The notes beneath the pieces were generated by a model. It saw nothing but the letters and a program-made list of their open reading frames with translations. It searched no databases and had not been told where the DNA came from. Of a stretch of 64,000 nt of DNA, positions 25,677 to 35,408 are shown piece after piece. Location of the stretch: the NCBI GenBank assembly GCA_963735025.1, contig CAVTJG010000009.1:682001-746000 (forward strand). The letters are read 5' to 3'. The position numbers and the translations under genes were made by a program. Numbering within the stretch: the stretch's first letter is position 1; each line of letters starts with the position of its first letter. Origin of the DNA: JAABRB01 sp963735025 (lineage in GTDB: Bacteria > Pseudomonadota > Gammaproteobacteria > Burkholderiales > SG8-39).

Positions 25677-26273
25677 ATGTCTCTACGCTCCGGCATTTAC
25701 ATCGTACCCACCCACCGGTGGTATATCGAACGGACTGTCTGGCTCATTGCCGGCGGGGTCCTCCTCGTCGCAACCGCCCTGGCTCTACTGGTACACCCTC
25801 TTTCGGTTCTCGCGGTCACGGCCACGGGCGCAACCTCCGTCGTGGTTGCGCTTACTGGCTTCTGTCCGGTCGGCAATGCGCTCACTCGGTTCGGCTTCAC
25901 ACCGATGCTGGCCGGGCCCGGCTGGGCGCCGGGGGTCCCGTACTTCCTGCAGACGGACAGGTGGTATCTCGAGCGGCACATCTACTTGGCGGTCGGTATC
26001 AACCTGACGGTCGCCTCGGTGCTGACGTTGGTGCACAGTCCGTGGTGGCTGCTGTTTACGGGCTTCGTAGGCTGTGCCATGGTCTGGTTCGCCGCAACGG
26101 GCTTTTGCATCATGGCCAACGGACTGTACTGGCTGGGGGCGGAACCTCGCCTAGCTCCACGAAATGAGCCTGGCGGCAATGTCGCGCCCTCGTCCAGCCG
26201 CCAGGCGCTTCCTCAACACTTCACGTCGCACCGCATCTCGCACCATGGCGCAAGGAACGCCGCGCCACTGTGA
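25677..26273 (+). CDS. Cassette: membrane protein with two DUF2892 units
   Basis: This 198-residue protein has four predicted membrane segments forming two similar halves. Each starts with a Trp-Tyr-hydrophobic stretch (HRWYIERTVWLIAGG, DRWYLERHIYLAVGI) and ends with TGFCPVGNALTRFG or TGFCIMANGLYWLG, the DUF2892/YgaP-type membrane motif. The conserved Cys in each half may bind sulfur or metal. The C-terminal 45 residues look disordered. Confidence 0.85.
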   Translation: MSLRSGIYIVPTHRWYIERTVWLIAGGVLLVATALALLVHPLSVLAVTATGATSVVVALTGFCPVGNALTRFGFTPMLAGPGWAPGVPYFLQTDRWYLERHIYLAVGINLTVASVLTLVHSPWWLLFTGFVGCAMVWFAATGFCIMANGLYWLGAEPRLAPRNEPGGNVAPSSSRQALPQHFTSHRISHHGARNAAPL

Positions 26274-26280
26274 CGGGGCA

Positions 26281-26382
26281 GCCCAACCCGTCGGTCGAGC
26301 CGACCGCCGCCAGCGCGCTTCGCTTGCTGGCGGTGCCCTCGTCGCTGCGCTCCTCGTCGGCAGCTCAACGCGAGCGTTAGGC
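26281..26382 (+). repeat. attC site 12
   Basis: It starts GCCCAAC and ends GTTAGGC. Arms are GAGCCGACCGCC and GTCGGCAGCTC. Confidence 0.88.
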
Positions 26383-26548
26383 CGCGCGAACCTCCTAATG
26401 CGATGCCACGCTTCACGTCGGCAATCCGTCGATGCCCGCCAACTGCATCCTTTGCAGGAGGATGCCAACCCCACTTACGCCCAAGATTGCGTCGCGGCTG
26501 CCAAGGCGCGACTATATTGGTTGGCCTAGGCCCAAATAGGAGTCCATC

Positions 26549-27055
26549 ATGGCGGTCGGTTGGATCGACAATCTTTTCAATAACACAGTTCATCCCTGGT
26601 ACTTGAAGTCCGTGGATGATCGGCACAACGGAACACTCACGAGCGGAAGCCACCGTCTGGTGCTGGACGACGGTGGGTTTCATAAGCTCTCGCCCAAGAC
26701 CCACTACTCTGCCGACTGGTGCGGAATACCGTGGTACTTCCAAGGCAAGCACTCGAAGGTTCTTTCGAAATCAGGGAGAGCCGGCGCTCGGTTCTATACG
26801 TCTGAACTCGGCAAGGAAAACTGGATTACTTTCGAGGAGAGTGAAACCGGTCGCAGCATTGCTCGGCAGTCAGTCCCCAAAGGTTCGGACTTTCATTGCA
26901 ATGTCCGAATTGAGGACAGCGGAATATTCTTTGATGTCGTGAACAACAATGAGTTTTCTGCGGAGAATGCCCTGCATCAGATCTACTCAGAAACGAAGGA
27001 ATGGGTCCAGATCGCAATGCCGGCGATAGCGGCAGCGATCGCGGGTGCGGCCTAA
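26549..27055 (+). CDS. Cassette: hypothetical protein
   Basis: This 168-residue protein (MAVGWIDNLFNNTVHPWYLK) has many aromatic residues and ends in a short Ala/Ile-rich hydrophobic helix (IAMPAIAAAIAGAA). No family is recognised. The 165 bp between the core site and this start hold nothing obvious. Confidence 0.7.
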   Translation: MAVGWIDNLFNNTVHPWYLKSVDDRHNGTLTSGSHRLVLDDGGFHKLSPKTHYSADWCGIPWYFQGKHSKVLSKSGRAGARFYTSELGKENWITFEESETGRSIARQSVPKGSDFHCNVRIEDSGIFFDVVNNNEFSAENALHQIYSETKEWVQIAMPAIAAAIAGAA

Positions 27056-27131
27056 CCCATCCATCGACCGGCAAGCGATCTGACCGATGCCGCCCCGTTC
27101 ATGCGCGGCATTGATTCGCTTATCCGTTAAT
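27050..27131 (+). repeat. attC site 13
   Basis: It starts GGCCTAAC, complementing the cassette start GTTAGGCC. The right end GTTAATA deviates from GTTRRRY. Confidence 0.6.
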
Positions 27132-28886
27132 AGAGTTTCGCCAGCCCCTTCCGTACTGCCTCGGGTACGTTCTGCTGGTTCTCGATCTCTGCGAGAAAGT
27201 TCCGGTCGTCGGCCACGGTCAGTGGATCGAGCTGGATCGGCTCGAGAAGCGTCGACAACGGCGCGGCCGCGCGCGACGCTGTGACCTCCGGCCCGGTGAA
27301 GTCGTTCGGGCCGTTGTACGGGAGGCGCGGGCGCTGGTCGATCCCGGTCGGCTGAATTTCATCCAGCGCTAGCGACCAGACCACCGGTTCGGGCGCTCCG
27401 GGTGCGGCCCGTCTGGCCCTCGGCTTCTCCAGCTCGCCTGCGAGCTTGGGCAGATCGCGGAACGCTTTGCGTAACACCGTGCGCGCCGTGCGAAGCGAGA
27501 CGGTGGCCACGTCGGGGTCGCCGGTCTGCTGCTCGAGAAACAGCTGGCGCAATTTTCGCCCTACCCAGACCCTTTCCCCGGCGTGACCGAGCGCCTTCAT
27601 CATTCCAGGCGTGCCGTAGCGCGGGATGCCGTTGATCATGACGAGCCGGATCGAGGTTTCCTTCGCTTTGATGAGCGCCTCGTACGGATCGCTCTCGGTT
27701 CCCTCGATCACGACGAGATCGGCGCGTTTGCCGGTCTCGAGCGTCCCGAGCGCGGCCTCCCACTTGAGGATCGCCGCAGCGTCCCGCGTGGCCATCGACA
27801 CGATGTCGCGGGCGCTGAAGGCACCGTTCAGCACGTGCTGGGAGTACAGCCAGGCGACCTTCAGCTCGCCGAGCAGGTTCTTGCTGCCCGACGGCGACCA
27901 GTCGCTGCCCAGCGCGATGCGCACGCCGGCCCGCTTCGCCGCGGCGACCCGCGCCGTGTCGCCGTACAGCAGCAGATTGCTCAGCGGCGACCACACCATC
28001 GAGCCGCCACGCTGGGCGAGCACGTCGAAGTCCTCGGCGAGCAGGCCGGACGAATGAATGCCGGCGAAGCGGTCGTTGATCGCCCACTCGCCCGGCGCGA
28101 CCTCCAGCGCCAGAAAATGCCGGCGCGCGATCGAGTCCTCCTGCCCAGGCGGGGTCACGCCCTCGCTCAGGTGCAGAAGGAGGCAACTGTCCTCCCTCTC
28201 GAGGCGCGTGAGAAACGCGCGGGCGTCCTTGGCATCGACGTCGGCGATGCGCCCGAGGGCCTCGGACAGAGCCGGGTCGTCCGTCTGCTCGACGTTGCGG
28301 ACGACGCCGCGGTAGAAGCGCTGCACGCCGGCGTTGCTGCTCAGCATGATGCCCTGGCTCGTGGTCACGCCGCCCAGCAGGCATTTGCATTCGACATACC
28401 GGACCAGCGGGGCGAGCAGCGCGGCGTTACCTTTCGCATCCCGGTACTCGCCCACGACGCGCATCGGTCCACTGATCAGCCTGCGGTAGTCGGGGTGGTC
28501 GGGCCACTGCCCGCGGTGCTGGAACAGCTTCGGCACCGGGCTCCACAGCGGCAGGGCGTTGTAGCTGAGGTGGTTGTGCAGCTCGATCAATCCGGGGAAC
28601 AGCGTGCCGCTGGTGTTGACCGGCTTTACGTCTTCGAAACCGGCAGGCGGCCGGCTGCGCATGATCCTGGATGGCGACGATGCCGCCGCGGTCGATGTAG
28701 ACGATCGCGTCGGTCTTGACGGTGAAGGCGTCGTCCATACTGACCACCCGGCCGCGCAGCGCGAGCTTGGGGCCCGTGAGCGGATCGACGGGTGTGGGCG
28801 CCTTCCGCACCTTGCGCACGACCCGGCGCTGCGCTGGCTGCCGCTGCGCTGTGAGGGGATACCAGTGCTCGTTCGGGGCGGCTCAT
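27127..28886 (-). pseudogene. Amidohydrolase-family protein, frameshifted
   Basis: The bulk (27127 to about 28655) encodes a metal-dependent amidohydrolase: FPGLIELHNHLSYN (HxH metal ligands), HLSEG, GIHSSGLLAEDF and ALGSDWSPSGSKNLLGEL (Asp ligand). The N-terminal part (LALRGRVVSMDDAFTVKTD) is in another frame, with a one-base lesion near 28657. A second near 28875 would join it to ATG 28884-28886, which overlaps the upstream stop. The substrate is unknown. It forms a two-gene minus-strand unit with the next gene. Confidence 0.8.
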
Positions 28887-29698
28887 GCGACGACGCCCTT
28901 GGGTACGTTGATCGTGATGTTGCGGCGCTTGGCGATCGCGTCGCCGCCCGAGCGCCTGGCCCAGCCGTCCTGCGCATGCATCCAGCCGGGCAGACCGGCG
29001 GGGAAATCGAACTCGGGAATCGCCACCCTGTCGCCATCCGCCCAGGTGACCGCGTACGGCACGAGCGGTGTCGGTACATCGGGATGAACGACGTGCGACG
29101 CAAGCGCCTCCAGGCCCGCATTCCAGCCCTGCAGCAGTTTTTTGGTGGCCGCCGCGCGCTTCGTCTTGTTGCCCTTTGAGAAGCTTTCCGGGTACGTGGG
29201 GTGGCCCACGGCCGCGTAACCCACGTTGAGCGCCTGGCCCGCAGGCGTCGCCTTCCAGAACTGCCAGGCCTCATCCGCCGCCGTTCCGAGGGCAAGCACA
29301 CCCTCGACCTTCTGGCCGAGCAACAGCGCCTCGAACCATCGGTGACGGTAGGCGAGCAGCCGCGGGTCCCTGCGCGTCTTGGCGCGCACACTGCCGTACA
29401 CGCTGTACAGGTAGGTGTTGATGAAAACGTAGCTGCGGGTGATCCCGAGCTTGGCGAGGAAACCCTGGGCGCGCCGGCCCGCTTCGCCCACCAGGATTCG
29501 ACGGATGACGGTCTCGTGCTGGGCGGGGTCCTGTCCGATCACGAGCACGCGCGCCGAGCCGTCCAGCCGGCCACGGTGGAAGATCGGTCCCCACTCGACC
29601 CGGAACTGACCCGGCGGATAGACGTCCTCGCCCGGATAGTCGTCGGCGAGCGTGGTGAACGGCTCCTCGAAGTAGCCGGGGTCGAACGGATGGGCCAT
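28883..29698 (-). CDS. Uracil-DNA glycosylase superfamily protein
   Basis: This 271-residue protein starts at ATG 29696-29698 with a good ribosome site (AGGAGG). It shows VLVIGQDPAQHE (UDG motif A with GQDP), FINTYLYSVYG, and GHPTYPES near the position of the motif B His. It probably acts in base excision repair or on nucleobase-containing substrates. It is coupled to the amidohydrolase gene by ATGA. Confidence 0.82.
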   Translation of the reverse strand: MAHPFDPGYFEEPFTTLADDYPGEDVYPPGQFRVEWGPIFHRGRLDGSARVLVIGQDPAQHETVIRRILVGEAGRRAQGFLAKLGITRSYVFINTYLYSVYGSVRAKTRRDPRLLAYRHRWFEALLLGQKVEGVLALGTAADEAWQFWKATPAGQALNVGYAAVGHPTYPESFSKGNKTKRAAATKKLLQGWNAGLEALASHVVHPDVPTPLVPYAVTWADGDRVAIPEFDFPAGLPGWMHAQDGWARRSGGDAIAKRRNITINVPKGVVA

Positions 29699-29858
29699 GG
29701 ATCCTCCTGTGAATGCCCGCATCGCCGCCTCCGCCCGAGCGTGCGGTGCAAGTTTGCACCCTAAACGCATCCGCGTGGGCTGCACAATATGCGCGAGGGC
29801 ATATTGCCGGGAAGCGACACCTTCCCGGAAGCTGCTGCACGACTGCAGGAGTGGCGCC

Positions 29859-29990
29859 ATGTCAGCCCCGGGCTATCATGCACCCAGCGTCCGCGTTTCC
29901 GGGATTCTCATCATGCTCGAGACGATCGGCGGGATGGTCATCTTCATTTTCGGACTGGCCAGCATCGCCGGCGCGCGGCTGACGCCTTGA
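29859..29990 (+). CDS. Possible 43-residue single-helix membrane peptide
   Basis: It starts with ATG after AGGAG. The peptide has one hydrophobic stretch (IGGMVIFIFGLASIAGARL). No family is recognised and it could be chance. Confidence 0.35.
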   Translation: MSAPGYHAPSVRVSGILIMLETIGGMVIFIFGLASIAGARLTP

Positions 29991-30278
29991 TCTACATAGA
30001 TCTACCGCTGTTCACTCACTACAGGTGGGTAACCAAATGCCTCGCTAGGGGGACTATTCGTGAATCCGGAGGGCTCGCCAGAGAACAGCCCCCCTTGGAG
30101 CAGTACCCTGGCAGCTAGCTTGTGGTCGGGCTCTGCAATCGCAATTTGACTCCGTGCTATCGGCAGCTTGTGTCCGATGCGACATCGACAAAGCAGGTTC
30201 ATCACCTAAGGTCGCCCGACGAGATGAGAGGCTTTCTGGAGGTGATAAAGCAGGAATACTGGCTCGCGGCCATGGACG

Positions 30279-30339
30279 GCGCCCAATCATCCGGTGCAGC
30301 GGACGCGTCGCAAGCGACGCACCGCTGAACGGCACCGTT
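30279..30339 (+). repeat. attC site 14, interrupted at its crossover GTT by IS1182-like copy 2
   Basis: GCCCAATC, then the stem CCGGTGCAGCGGACGCGTCG and CGACGCACCGCTGAACGG, then GTT at 30337-30339. The remainder continues as GTTGGAC at 32097-32103. Confidence 0.72.
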
Positions 30340-32096
30340 GAAGCTGTAGAAAAACCTCTCGCATTTCGTCTCGTGTCGTCTATCTTGTGAAAAGCGATTG
30401 CGCTTTACAGAAGAGGAAGAACGATGGCGCGGTTCAAGCATTACGACTACGGTCAAGCGAAGATGCTGCCGGTGCGCTTCGAGGAGCAGATTCTGCCGGG
30501 CACGTTCGAGCACACATTGAGCCGGGTAATCGAGGAGAGGATCGATCTGTCGATTTTCGAAGCGCGCTATAAGAACGACGAGGGCGGGGCGCCCGCCTAC
30601 GACCCGGCGATCCTGCTTAAGATCATACTGTTCGCTTACTCGAAGGGGATCACCTCCAGCCGCGAGATCGCGCGGCTGTGCTGTGAGAACGTGGTGTTCA
30701 TGGCGCTCTCGGCGGACAGCCAGCCGCACTTCACCACGATCGCGTCGTTTATCGCCAAGCTCGATGGCGAGATCGTCTCGGTGTTCCGGGACGTGCTGCT
30801 GGTGTGCGACGAGCTGGGTCTCATCGGCCGGGAGATGTTCGCGGTGGATGGGGTGAAGCTGCCCTCGAACGCCGCGAAGGAGTGGAGCGGCACGCGGCGG
30901 AATTCCAGAGGAAGGCCGAGAAGTTGGAGCGGGCGATCGAGCGGCTGGTGAGGCGCCACCGGGAAGTCGATGACAAGGGCGAAGACAAGAGCCTTCGGGC
31001 GGCACGGGCGAAGCAGATCGAGACGCTGGAGGCGGCCGTGGCGAAGGTCCGGGGGTTTCTTCGATGGGGGCAAGAGCGAATCGGGCCGAGCGGACGAGTG
31101 AAGAAGTCGAACCTCACCGACGCTGAGAGCGCGAAGATGAAGACCTCCAAGGGCGTGATTCAGGGCTACACCGGGGTGGCGGTGGTGGATCACAAGCACC
31201 AAGTCGTGGTCGGGGCCGAGGCCTTCGGCGAGGGCCAGGAGCACGGGCTGCTTGTGCCGATGCTCGAGCAGACGCGGGCGAGCTTCCGCGAACTGGATCG
31301 CGACCAAGACATGCTCGCGGGAAGCGTCGTGGCGGCCGATGCCGGCTACCACAGCGAGGCGAACGCGAAGTACCTCGAGGAGACCGGGGTAGACGGATAT
31401 CTGGCCGACACTCTGTTCCGGAAGCGCGATCCGCGATTTGCGATCCGCCGAGCGGCACAAGCCTGAATCCGAGCTCGATCCGAACCGACTGTTCGGGCCC
31501 GAGGACTTTGACTTCGACCCCAGGACCAAGGGCTGCATCTGCCCCGCGGGCAAGCAGCTCTACCGCAGCGGTCAACACAATCGTCCCGATGGTTACCGCG
31601 CGCTGATCTTCAAAGGGGCCAAGCGCGACTGCGGCCCCTGCCCGTTACGCCATCGCTGCCTGAGGCATCCCGATCGCACACTCACGCGCCAAGTGGTGTT
31701 CTTCCTCGGTCGGGCGAAGGGAAAACCCGAGACCTACAGCGCCAGGATGCGGCGCAAGATCGACAGCGAGTACGGACGTCACCTGTACGGCCGGCGACTC
31801 GGGACGGTGGAACCGGTGTTCGCCAACATCTGTCATGCCCACCGGCTCAGACGTTTCGGCCTGCGAACCAAGAGAAAGGTGAACACCCAGTGGCTGCTCT
31901 ACTGCATGGTGCACAACATCGGCAAGGTGCAGCGCTACGGGGAAGCAGTGCAGTGAAATGAGAGCAGACGCCGAAGCGCAAAGCCAAAACACCAAGACGA
32001 ACGCCGCGAACAAGCAACGAGGCAAGTGACAAGCGTCTCGCCAAACGGCAAGTGCGGTGGTGATAGGCTGTCGTCGAGGGGTTTTTATACAGACTC
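30340..32096 (+). mobile_element. IS1182-like element, copy 2, in attC core
   Basis: This 1757-bp element has ends GAAGCTGTAGAAAAACC (left) and GAGTCTGTATAAAAACC (right, read inverted), flanked by GTT on both sides. It is clearly diverged from copy 1, so it results from a separate insertion, yet it sits at the same attC position and orientation. Removing it with one GTT gives CACC-GTTGGACGTC. Confidence 0.88.
30424..31956 (+). pseudogene. IS1182-family transposase, two frameshifts
   Basis: Homologous along its length to the 20626 transposase (DEGGAPAYDPAILLKIILFAY, FAVDGVKLPSNAAKEW, AADAGYHSEANAKYL, VEPVFANICHAHRLRRFGLR). Frame changes lie near 30895 and near 31443. It is inactive unless these are sequencing errors. 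Confidence 0.88.
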
Positions 32097-32128
32097 GTTG
32101 GACGTCGCTCCACGGATTGCTTGGAGGG

Positions 32129-32626
32129 ATGGTGTACACAAGGGTTTCAAAAATTCTCCTCACTTGGGCGGTTGCACTTTTTGCGTCTCTGGTGGTTTTC
32201 AACAATCTCACCGACTATGACTCGAACTACATGTTCGTCAAACACGTGCTCGAGATGGATACCACCTTTCGTGGCAACGGAGCGATGTGGCGGGCGATTG
32301 ACTCCCCGTTCCTTCATAACGCGTTTTACTGGCTCATCATTTTTGCGGAGGCGGTAGTTGCGGTCTTGTGTTGGGCGGGCGGATTCCGTCTATTCAGGTC
32401 GATAAATGACGCGGCTCGCTTCAACCAGGCCAAGGGCATCGCGATTGCCGGACTCACGTTGGGGATCTTCTTGTGGTTTACGGGATTTGTTACCGTAGGC
32501 GGGGAATGGTTCTTGATGTGGCAGTCGGAGGTGTGGAATGGTCAAGAGGCAGCTTTTCGGTTGGTCGTAATCCTTGGTATCGTGCTCCTGTATCTCATTC
32601 AGCGCGACGGGCAAGCCGATGCCTAA
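32129..32626 (+). CDS. Cassette: DUF2165 small membrane protein
   Basis: This 165-residue protein has four predicted transmembrane helices. It contains family features NNLTDYDSNYMFVKHVLEMD, FRGNGAMWRAI and WFTGFVTVGGEWFLMWQS. DUF2165 proteins are predicted inner-membrane proteins of unknown function. ATG 32129 is about 30 bp after the core site. Confidence 0.87.
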   Translation: MVYTRVSKILLTWAVALFASLVVFNNLTDYDSNYMFVKHVLEMDTTFRGNGAMWRAIDSPFLHNAFYWLIIFAEAVVAVLCWAGGFRLFRSINDAARFNQAKGIAIAGLTLGIFLWFTGFVTVGGEWFLMWQSEVWNGQEAAFRLVVILGIVLLYLIQRDGQADA

Positions 32627-32723
32627 ACCCCGCGCTCGAGCCGACCGCCGCCAGCGGGCTGCACGTGCTTGCTGGGCCCTTGTCAGTGCTCTCCTTGGCG
32701 GCGGCTCAGCGCAAGCGTTAGGC
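32621..32723 (+). repeat. attC site 15
   Basis: GCCTAAAC start (one extra A), arms GAGCCGACCGCC and GGCGGCGGCTC, and GTTAGGC at 32717-32723. Confidence 0.85.
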
Positions 32724-32758
32724 GTCAAGATCGCTCCGCGCACCCTTCCACCGGCGAT

Positions 32759-33448
32759 GTGACCCAAGTGCCCTTGATCGGACAAGCCGCGATGCTTCTG
32801 GCATTCGATGTTGTTCAGGAAGCGATTCCCGAGCACGACGACTGGCATACGCACGAGCACCTTCCGGAGAGGCTTTCCATTCCAGGCTTCGTCCGAGGAA
32901 CCCGGTGGGTGGCGTTGCGCGGGCAGCCTAGATATTTCGTGATGTACGAGGTGACGCAACTCGCTATCCTGACGTCCGAGGCATATCTCAATCGCTTGAA
33001 CAACCCGAGTCCGTGGACTTCGAAAATGATGCCTCACTACCGAGGCATGACTAGAGGCTTTTGTTCGGTGGTAGGGAGTTTTGGCCTGGGCATCGGCCAC
33101 TTGAGTCAATTGTTGCGTTTCAAGCCGGAGACAGGGGCCGAATCGTCCCTGCGCAAGTGGCTGCTCCAGGATGCCCTTCCTCAGCTCTGTTCGAGGCCTG
33201 GGATCGGAAGCGTTCATCTGCTTGAAGGGACTCTAACTCCCACGATGACAAACGAGCAGCGCATTCGGGGTGCTGACGCGGGCGTTGACTGGGCACTCCT
33301 TCTCACTGGGTACAGTCAGGATGCTATCGCGACACTGATGCAAGCCGACCTTGGCAGCACACAGCTGGAACGCCACGGCGCTACAGGAGTTTTCGATGCC
33401 TTGTACAGAATGGACTATTCGCTCAGTCGTCAGGAGCTCGGCGCCTAA
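32759..33448 (+). CDS. Cassette: hypothetical protein, possible dimeric alpha/beta-barrel
   Basis: A 229-codon frame from GTG 32759 (an internal ATG at about 32792 is an alternative). The pattern EHDDWHTHEHLPERLSIPGF with WVALRGQPRYFVMYEV resembles EthD/DUF4286-type ferredoxin-like folds, possibly duplicated. The N-terminus is not certain. It ends in the next attC. Confidence 0.68.
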   Translation: MTQVPLIGQAAMLLAFDVVQEAIPEHDDWHTHEHLPERLSIPGFVRGTRWVALRGQPRYFVMYEVTQLAILTSEAYLNRLNNPSPWTSKMMPHYRGMTRGFCSVVGSFGLGIGHLSQLLRFKPETGAESSLRKWLLQDALPQLCSRPGIGSVHLLEGTLTPTMTNEQRIRGADAGVDWALLLTGYSQDAIATLMQADLGSTQLERHGATGVFDALYRMDYSLSRQELGA

Positions 33449-33458
33449 CCCTGCGTAT

Positions 33459-34841
33459 ATGGACTCCTCCCGCAAGTAAAGAGAAACGCCGTGGGGTGGT
33501 CAACGCGGGAATCGGTTGCAGTCGTATATCCGGCATCTGATGTGGGCTCGTAGTGGCCCGTGCCGACATGGAATCTGCGCACGGGTAGCCACACGCTCCA
33601 AGCGATCAAGCTTCGATCAGCAGAGTTATCGGCTTGGTCCCGTGCCGGTCCGACCGTTGTTGCCATGATGGGCGGGGTTTCTCTTCGCAAACCGCGGAAG
33701 TAGGTGATCGGTGAGTTCTCAGGCAGGCGCTGATTGATATTTCTCGTGCTTCACCCAGACGGCCCAGGCGATGCGCGCGAGCTTGTTGGCGAGCGCGCAG
33801 GTCGCCTTGTTGTGGTTGGTGCGCTCCTGCACCGCGAGCGCCCAGGTTCTGAGGCGATCGAGGTCGCGGCCCGCGCGCCGGGCGACGGTGGCCGCGCGTA
33901 GCACCGAGCGCGCGCCGTGGGTGAGCAGCATCCGGATGTAGCGATCGCCGCGCTTGGAGATGCGCCCGAGGTGGCGGGTGGCCCCCGAGGAATGCTCGCG
34001 CGGCGTGAGCCCCAGGAAGCTCGCGTAGCGTCGGCCGGTATCAAATGTGCGCGGATCGCCCACGGCGGCGAGCATTGCGGTGCTGGTGAGAAGGCCGATG
34101 CCGGGCACGCTGGTGAGCGCGTGGCAGGCGGGGCTCTGGCGGGCGAGGGTCGCGAGCTCGCGTTCGATCTGATCGATGCGCGCCTCCATGAGGCGAATCT
34201 CCTCTAGCGCCAGGCGCATGGGCGTGCGCAGGATCGCTGGAACCGCCGACTGATCGTCGGCGATCAGGCGCGCAATCTGGGCGATTCCGCGCACCGCGCC
34301 CAGCGGCACCTCCATGCCGAACTCCCGGCAAAACCCCCGCAGCGTGTTGATGCGCCGGGTGCGCGTGGCCATCCACCCCGAGCGTAAGCGGTGCAGCCCC
34401 TGCAGCGCCTGCTGCTCGACGGACTTCACCGCCACCGCCTTGATATCGCTTGCGCGTGCGGCCTCCAAGAGCGCGAGCGCGTCCGCGGCGTCGGTCTTGT
34501 TGCGTTTCACATAGGCGCGCACGTACTGCGCCGGGAGCAGGCGCACCTCGATCCCTCTGGCCCGCAGGTTCCGCGCCCAGTGATGCGCCGTGCCGCAGGC
34601 CTCCATCACCACCAGCGCCACGGCCCGATTGTCGAACCAGCGCGCAAACTGCGCCCTGGTGAGCCGCGCTTTCTCCACGACCTTCCAGCGCTGGTCGGCA
34701 ACGGCGATCTCGAACACGTTCTTGGCCAGATCCACGGCAACGGTAGTAGCATTCATCTCGGACTCCTCCTCTCTGATTAGCTGAAATGACCAGATCTCAG
34801 CTTGGCACGATGATGCCGAATAAAGAGCGGGAGGAGTCCAT
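33459..34841 (-). mobile_element. IS110/IS1111-like element in attC
   Basis: It is bounded by 15-bp perfect inverted repeats ATGGACTCCTCCCGC (33459-33473) and GCGGGAGGAGTCCAT (34827-34841). A few bases outside (to about 34848) are shared with the fragment at 15659-16020 and probably belong to the element, since IS1111-group repeats are subterminal. About 250 bp between the left repeat and the transposase stop are non-coding. Confidence 0.85.
33719..34756 (-). CDS. IS110-family (IS1111 group) transposase
   Basis: This 345-residue DEDD transposase begins MNATTVAVDLAKNVFEIAV with catalytic Asp9. It contains KRNKTDAADALALLEAA and the transposase_20 region (SVPGIGLLTSTAMLAAVGD, FASFLGL-like YASFLGLTPREHSSG). 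Length and motifs fit an intact enzyme. IS110 transposases use a RuvC-like domain, and members of the family are guided by a non-coding RNA from the element end. Confidence 0.92.
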   Translation of the reverse strand: MNATTVAVDLAKNVFEIAVADQRWKVVEKARLTRAQFARWFDNRAVALVVMEACGTAHHWARNLRARGIEVRLLPAQYVRAYVKRNKTDAADALALLEAARASDIKAVAVKSVEQQALQGLHRLRSGWMATRTRRINTLRGFCREFGMEVPLGAVRGIAQIARLIADDQSAVPAILRTPMRLALEEIRLMEARIDQIERELATLARQSPACHALTSVPGIGLLTSTAMLAAVGDPRTFDTGRRYASFLGLTPREHSSGATRHLGRISKRGDRYIRMLLTHGARSVLRAATVARRAGRDLDRLRTWALAVQERTNHNKATCALANKLARIAWAVWVKHEKYQSAPA

Positions 34842-34987
34842 CCCATCACTCGAGCCGATCGCCGCAAGCGGGCTTCGCCCGCCTGCGATTCCCTCGTCGC
34901 TTCGCTCCTCGGCGGCGGCTCAGCGTGATAGTTAGGCGTCATACCCACCCGTCGTCTAGCTTGCCCTCGCCAGATTGGGAGAGTCAA

Positions 34988-35383
34988 ATGAGCACCGATA
35001 CGCTCGAGCGCAATAAGCAGAACGTCATGGCGTTCTACGACTTGATGTTCAATCAGTGCAAGCCGGGTGAGGCCGTAGAGCGATACGCAGGAGCTACCTA
35101 CACCCAGCACAATCCTCACGTAGCCGACGGCAAGCAAGCCTTCGTAGATTACTTCGAGCGCATGGCTCTCGAGTACCCAGGCAAACGGGTCCAATTTATG
35201 CGGGTCATAGCGGAGGGACACTTCGTTGTTCTGCATTGCCACCAGCATTGGCCCACCGAGAAAGAGAAGGATTGGGCTGGCATCGACATCTTTCGCCTCG
35301 ACCCGGAGGGTAAAGTGGTTGAGCATTGGGACGTGCTGCAGGTCGTACCTAAGCAGTCAGCCAACTCAAACTCCATGTTCTAG
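34988..35383 (+). CDS. Cassette: SnoaL-like/NTF2-fold protein
   Basis: This 131-residue protein (MSTDTLERNKQNVMAFYDLM) shows the SnoaL outline: YTQHNPHVADGKQAFVDYF, HFVVLHCHQHWP, WAGIDIFRLDPEGKVVEHWDV. Such proteins are small cone-shaped enzymes or binding proteins of variable function. RBS-like GGGAGAG precedes ATG 34988. Confidence 0.88.
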   Translation: MSTDTLERNKQNVMAFYDLMFNQCKPGEAVERYAGATYTQHNPHVADGKQAFVDYFERMALEYPGKRVQFMRVIAEGHFVVLHCHQHWPTEKEKDWAGIDIFRLDPEGKVVEHWDVLQVVPKQSANSNSMF

Positions 35384-35408
35384 CCTGTCCAGAGTCGGGA
35401 CGAACGTG

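Larger units (their letters stand above)
29699..30339. other. Mixed intergenic DNA ending in an attC
   Basis: The stretch contains one possible tiny membrane ORF and, at the right end, attC 14. The remainder (about 29990-30270) shows only short unconvincing frames. Confidence 0.5.
33445..34937 (+). repeat. attC site 16, split by full IS110 element
   Basis: The left part is GCCTAACCCTGCG at 33443-33455. The right part is CTCGAGCCGATCGCCGC to GTTAGGC (34849-34937). Joining them gives a typical attC. Confidence 0.82.

Noticed and set aside
27127..29391. A single 754-residue protein
   Set aside because: Its first 230 residues are a shadow frame of the UDG-like gene; only the later part is amidohydrolase.
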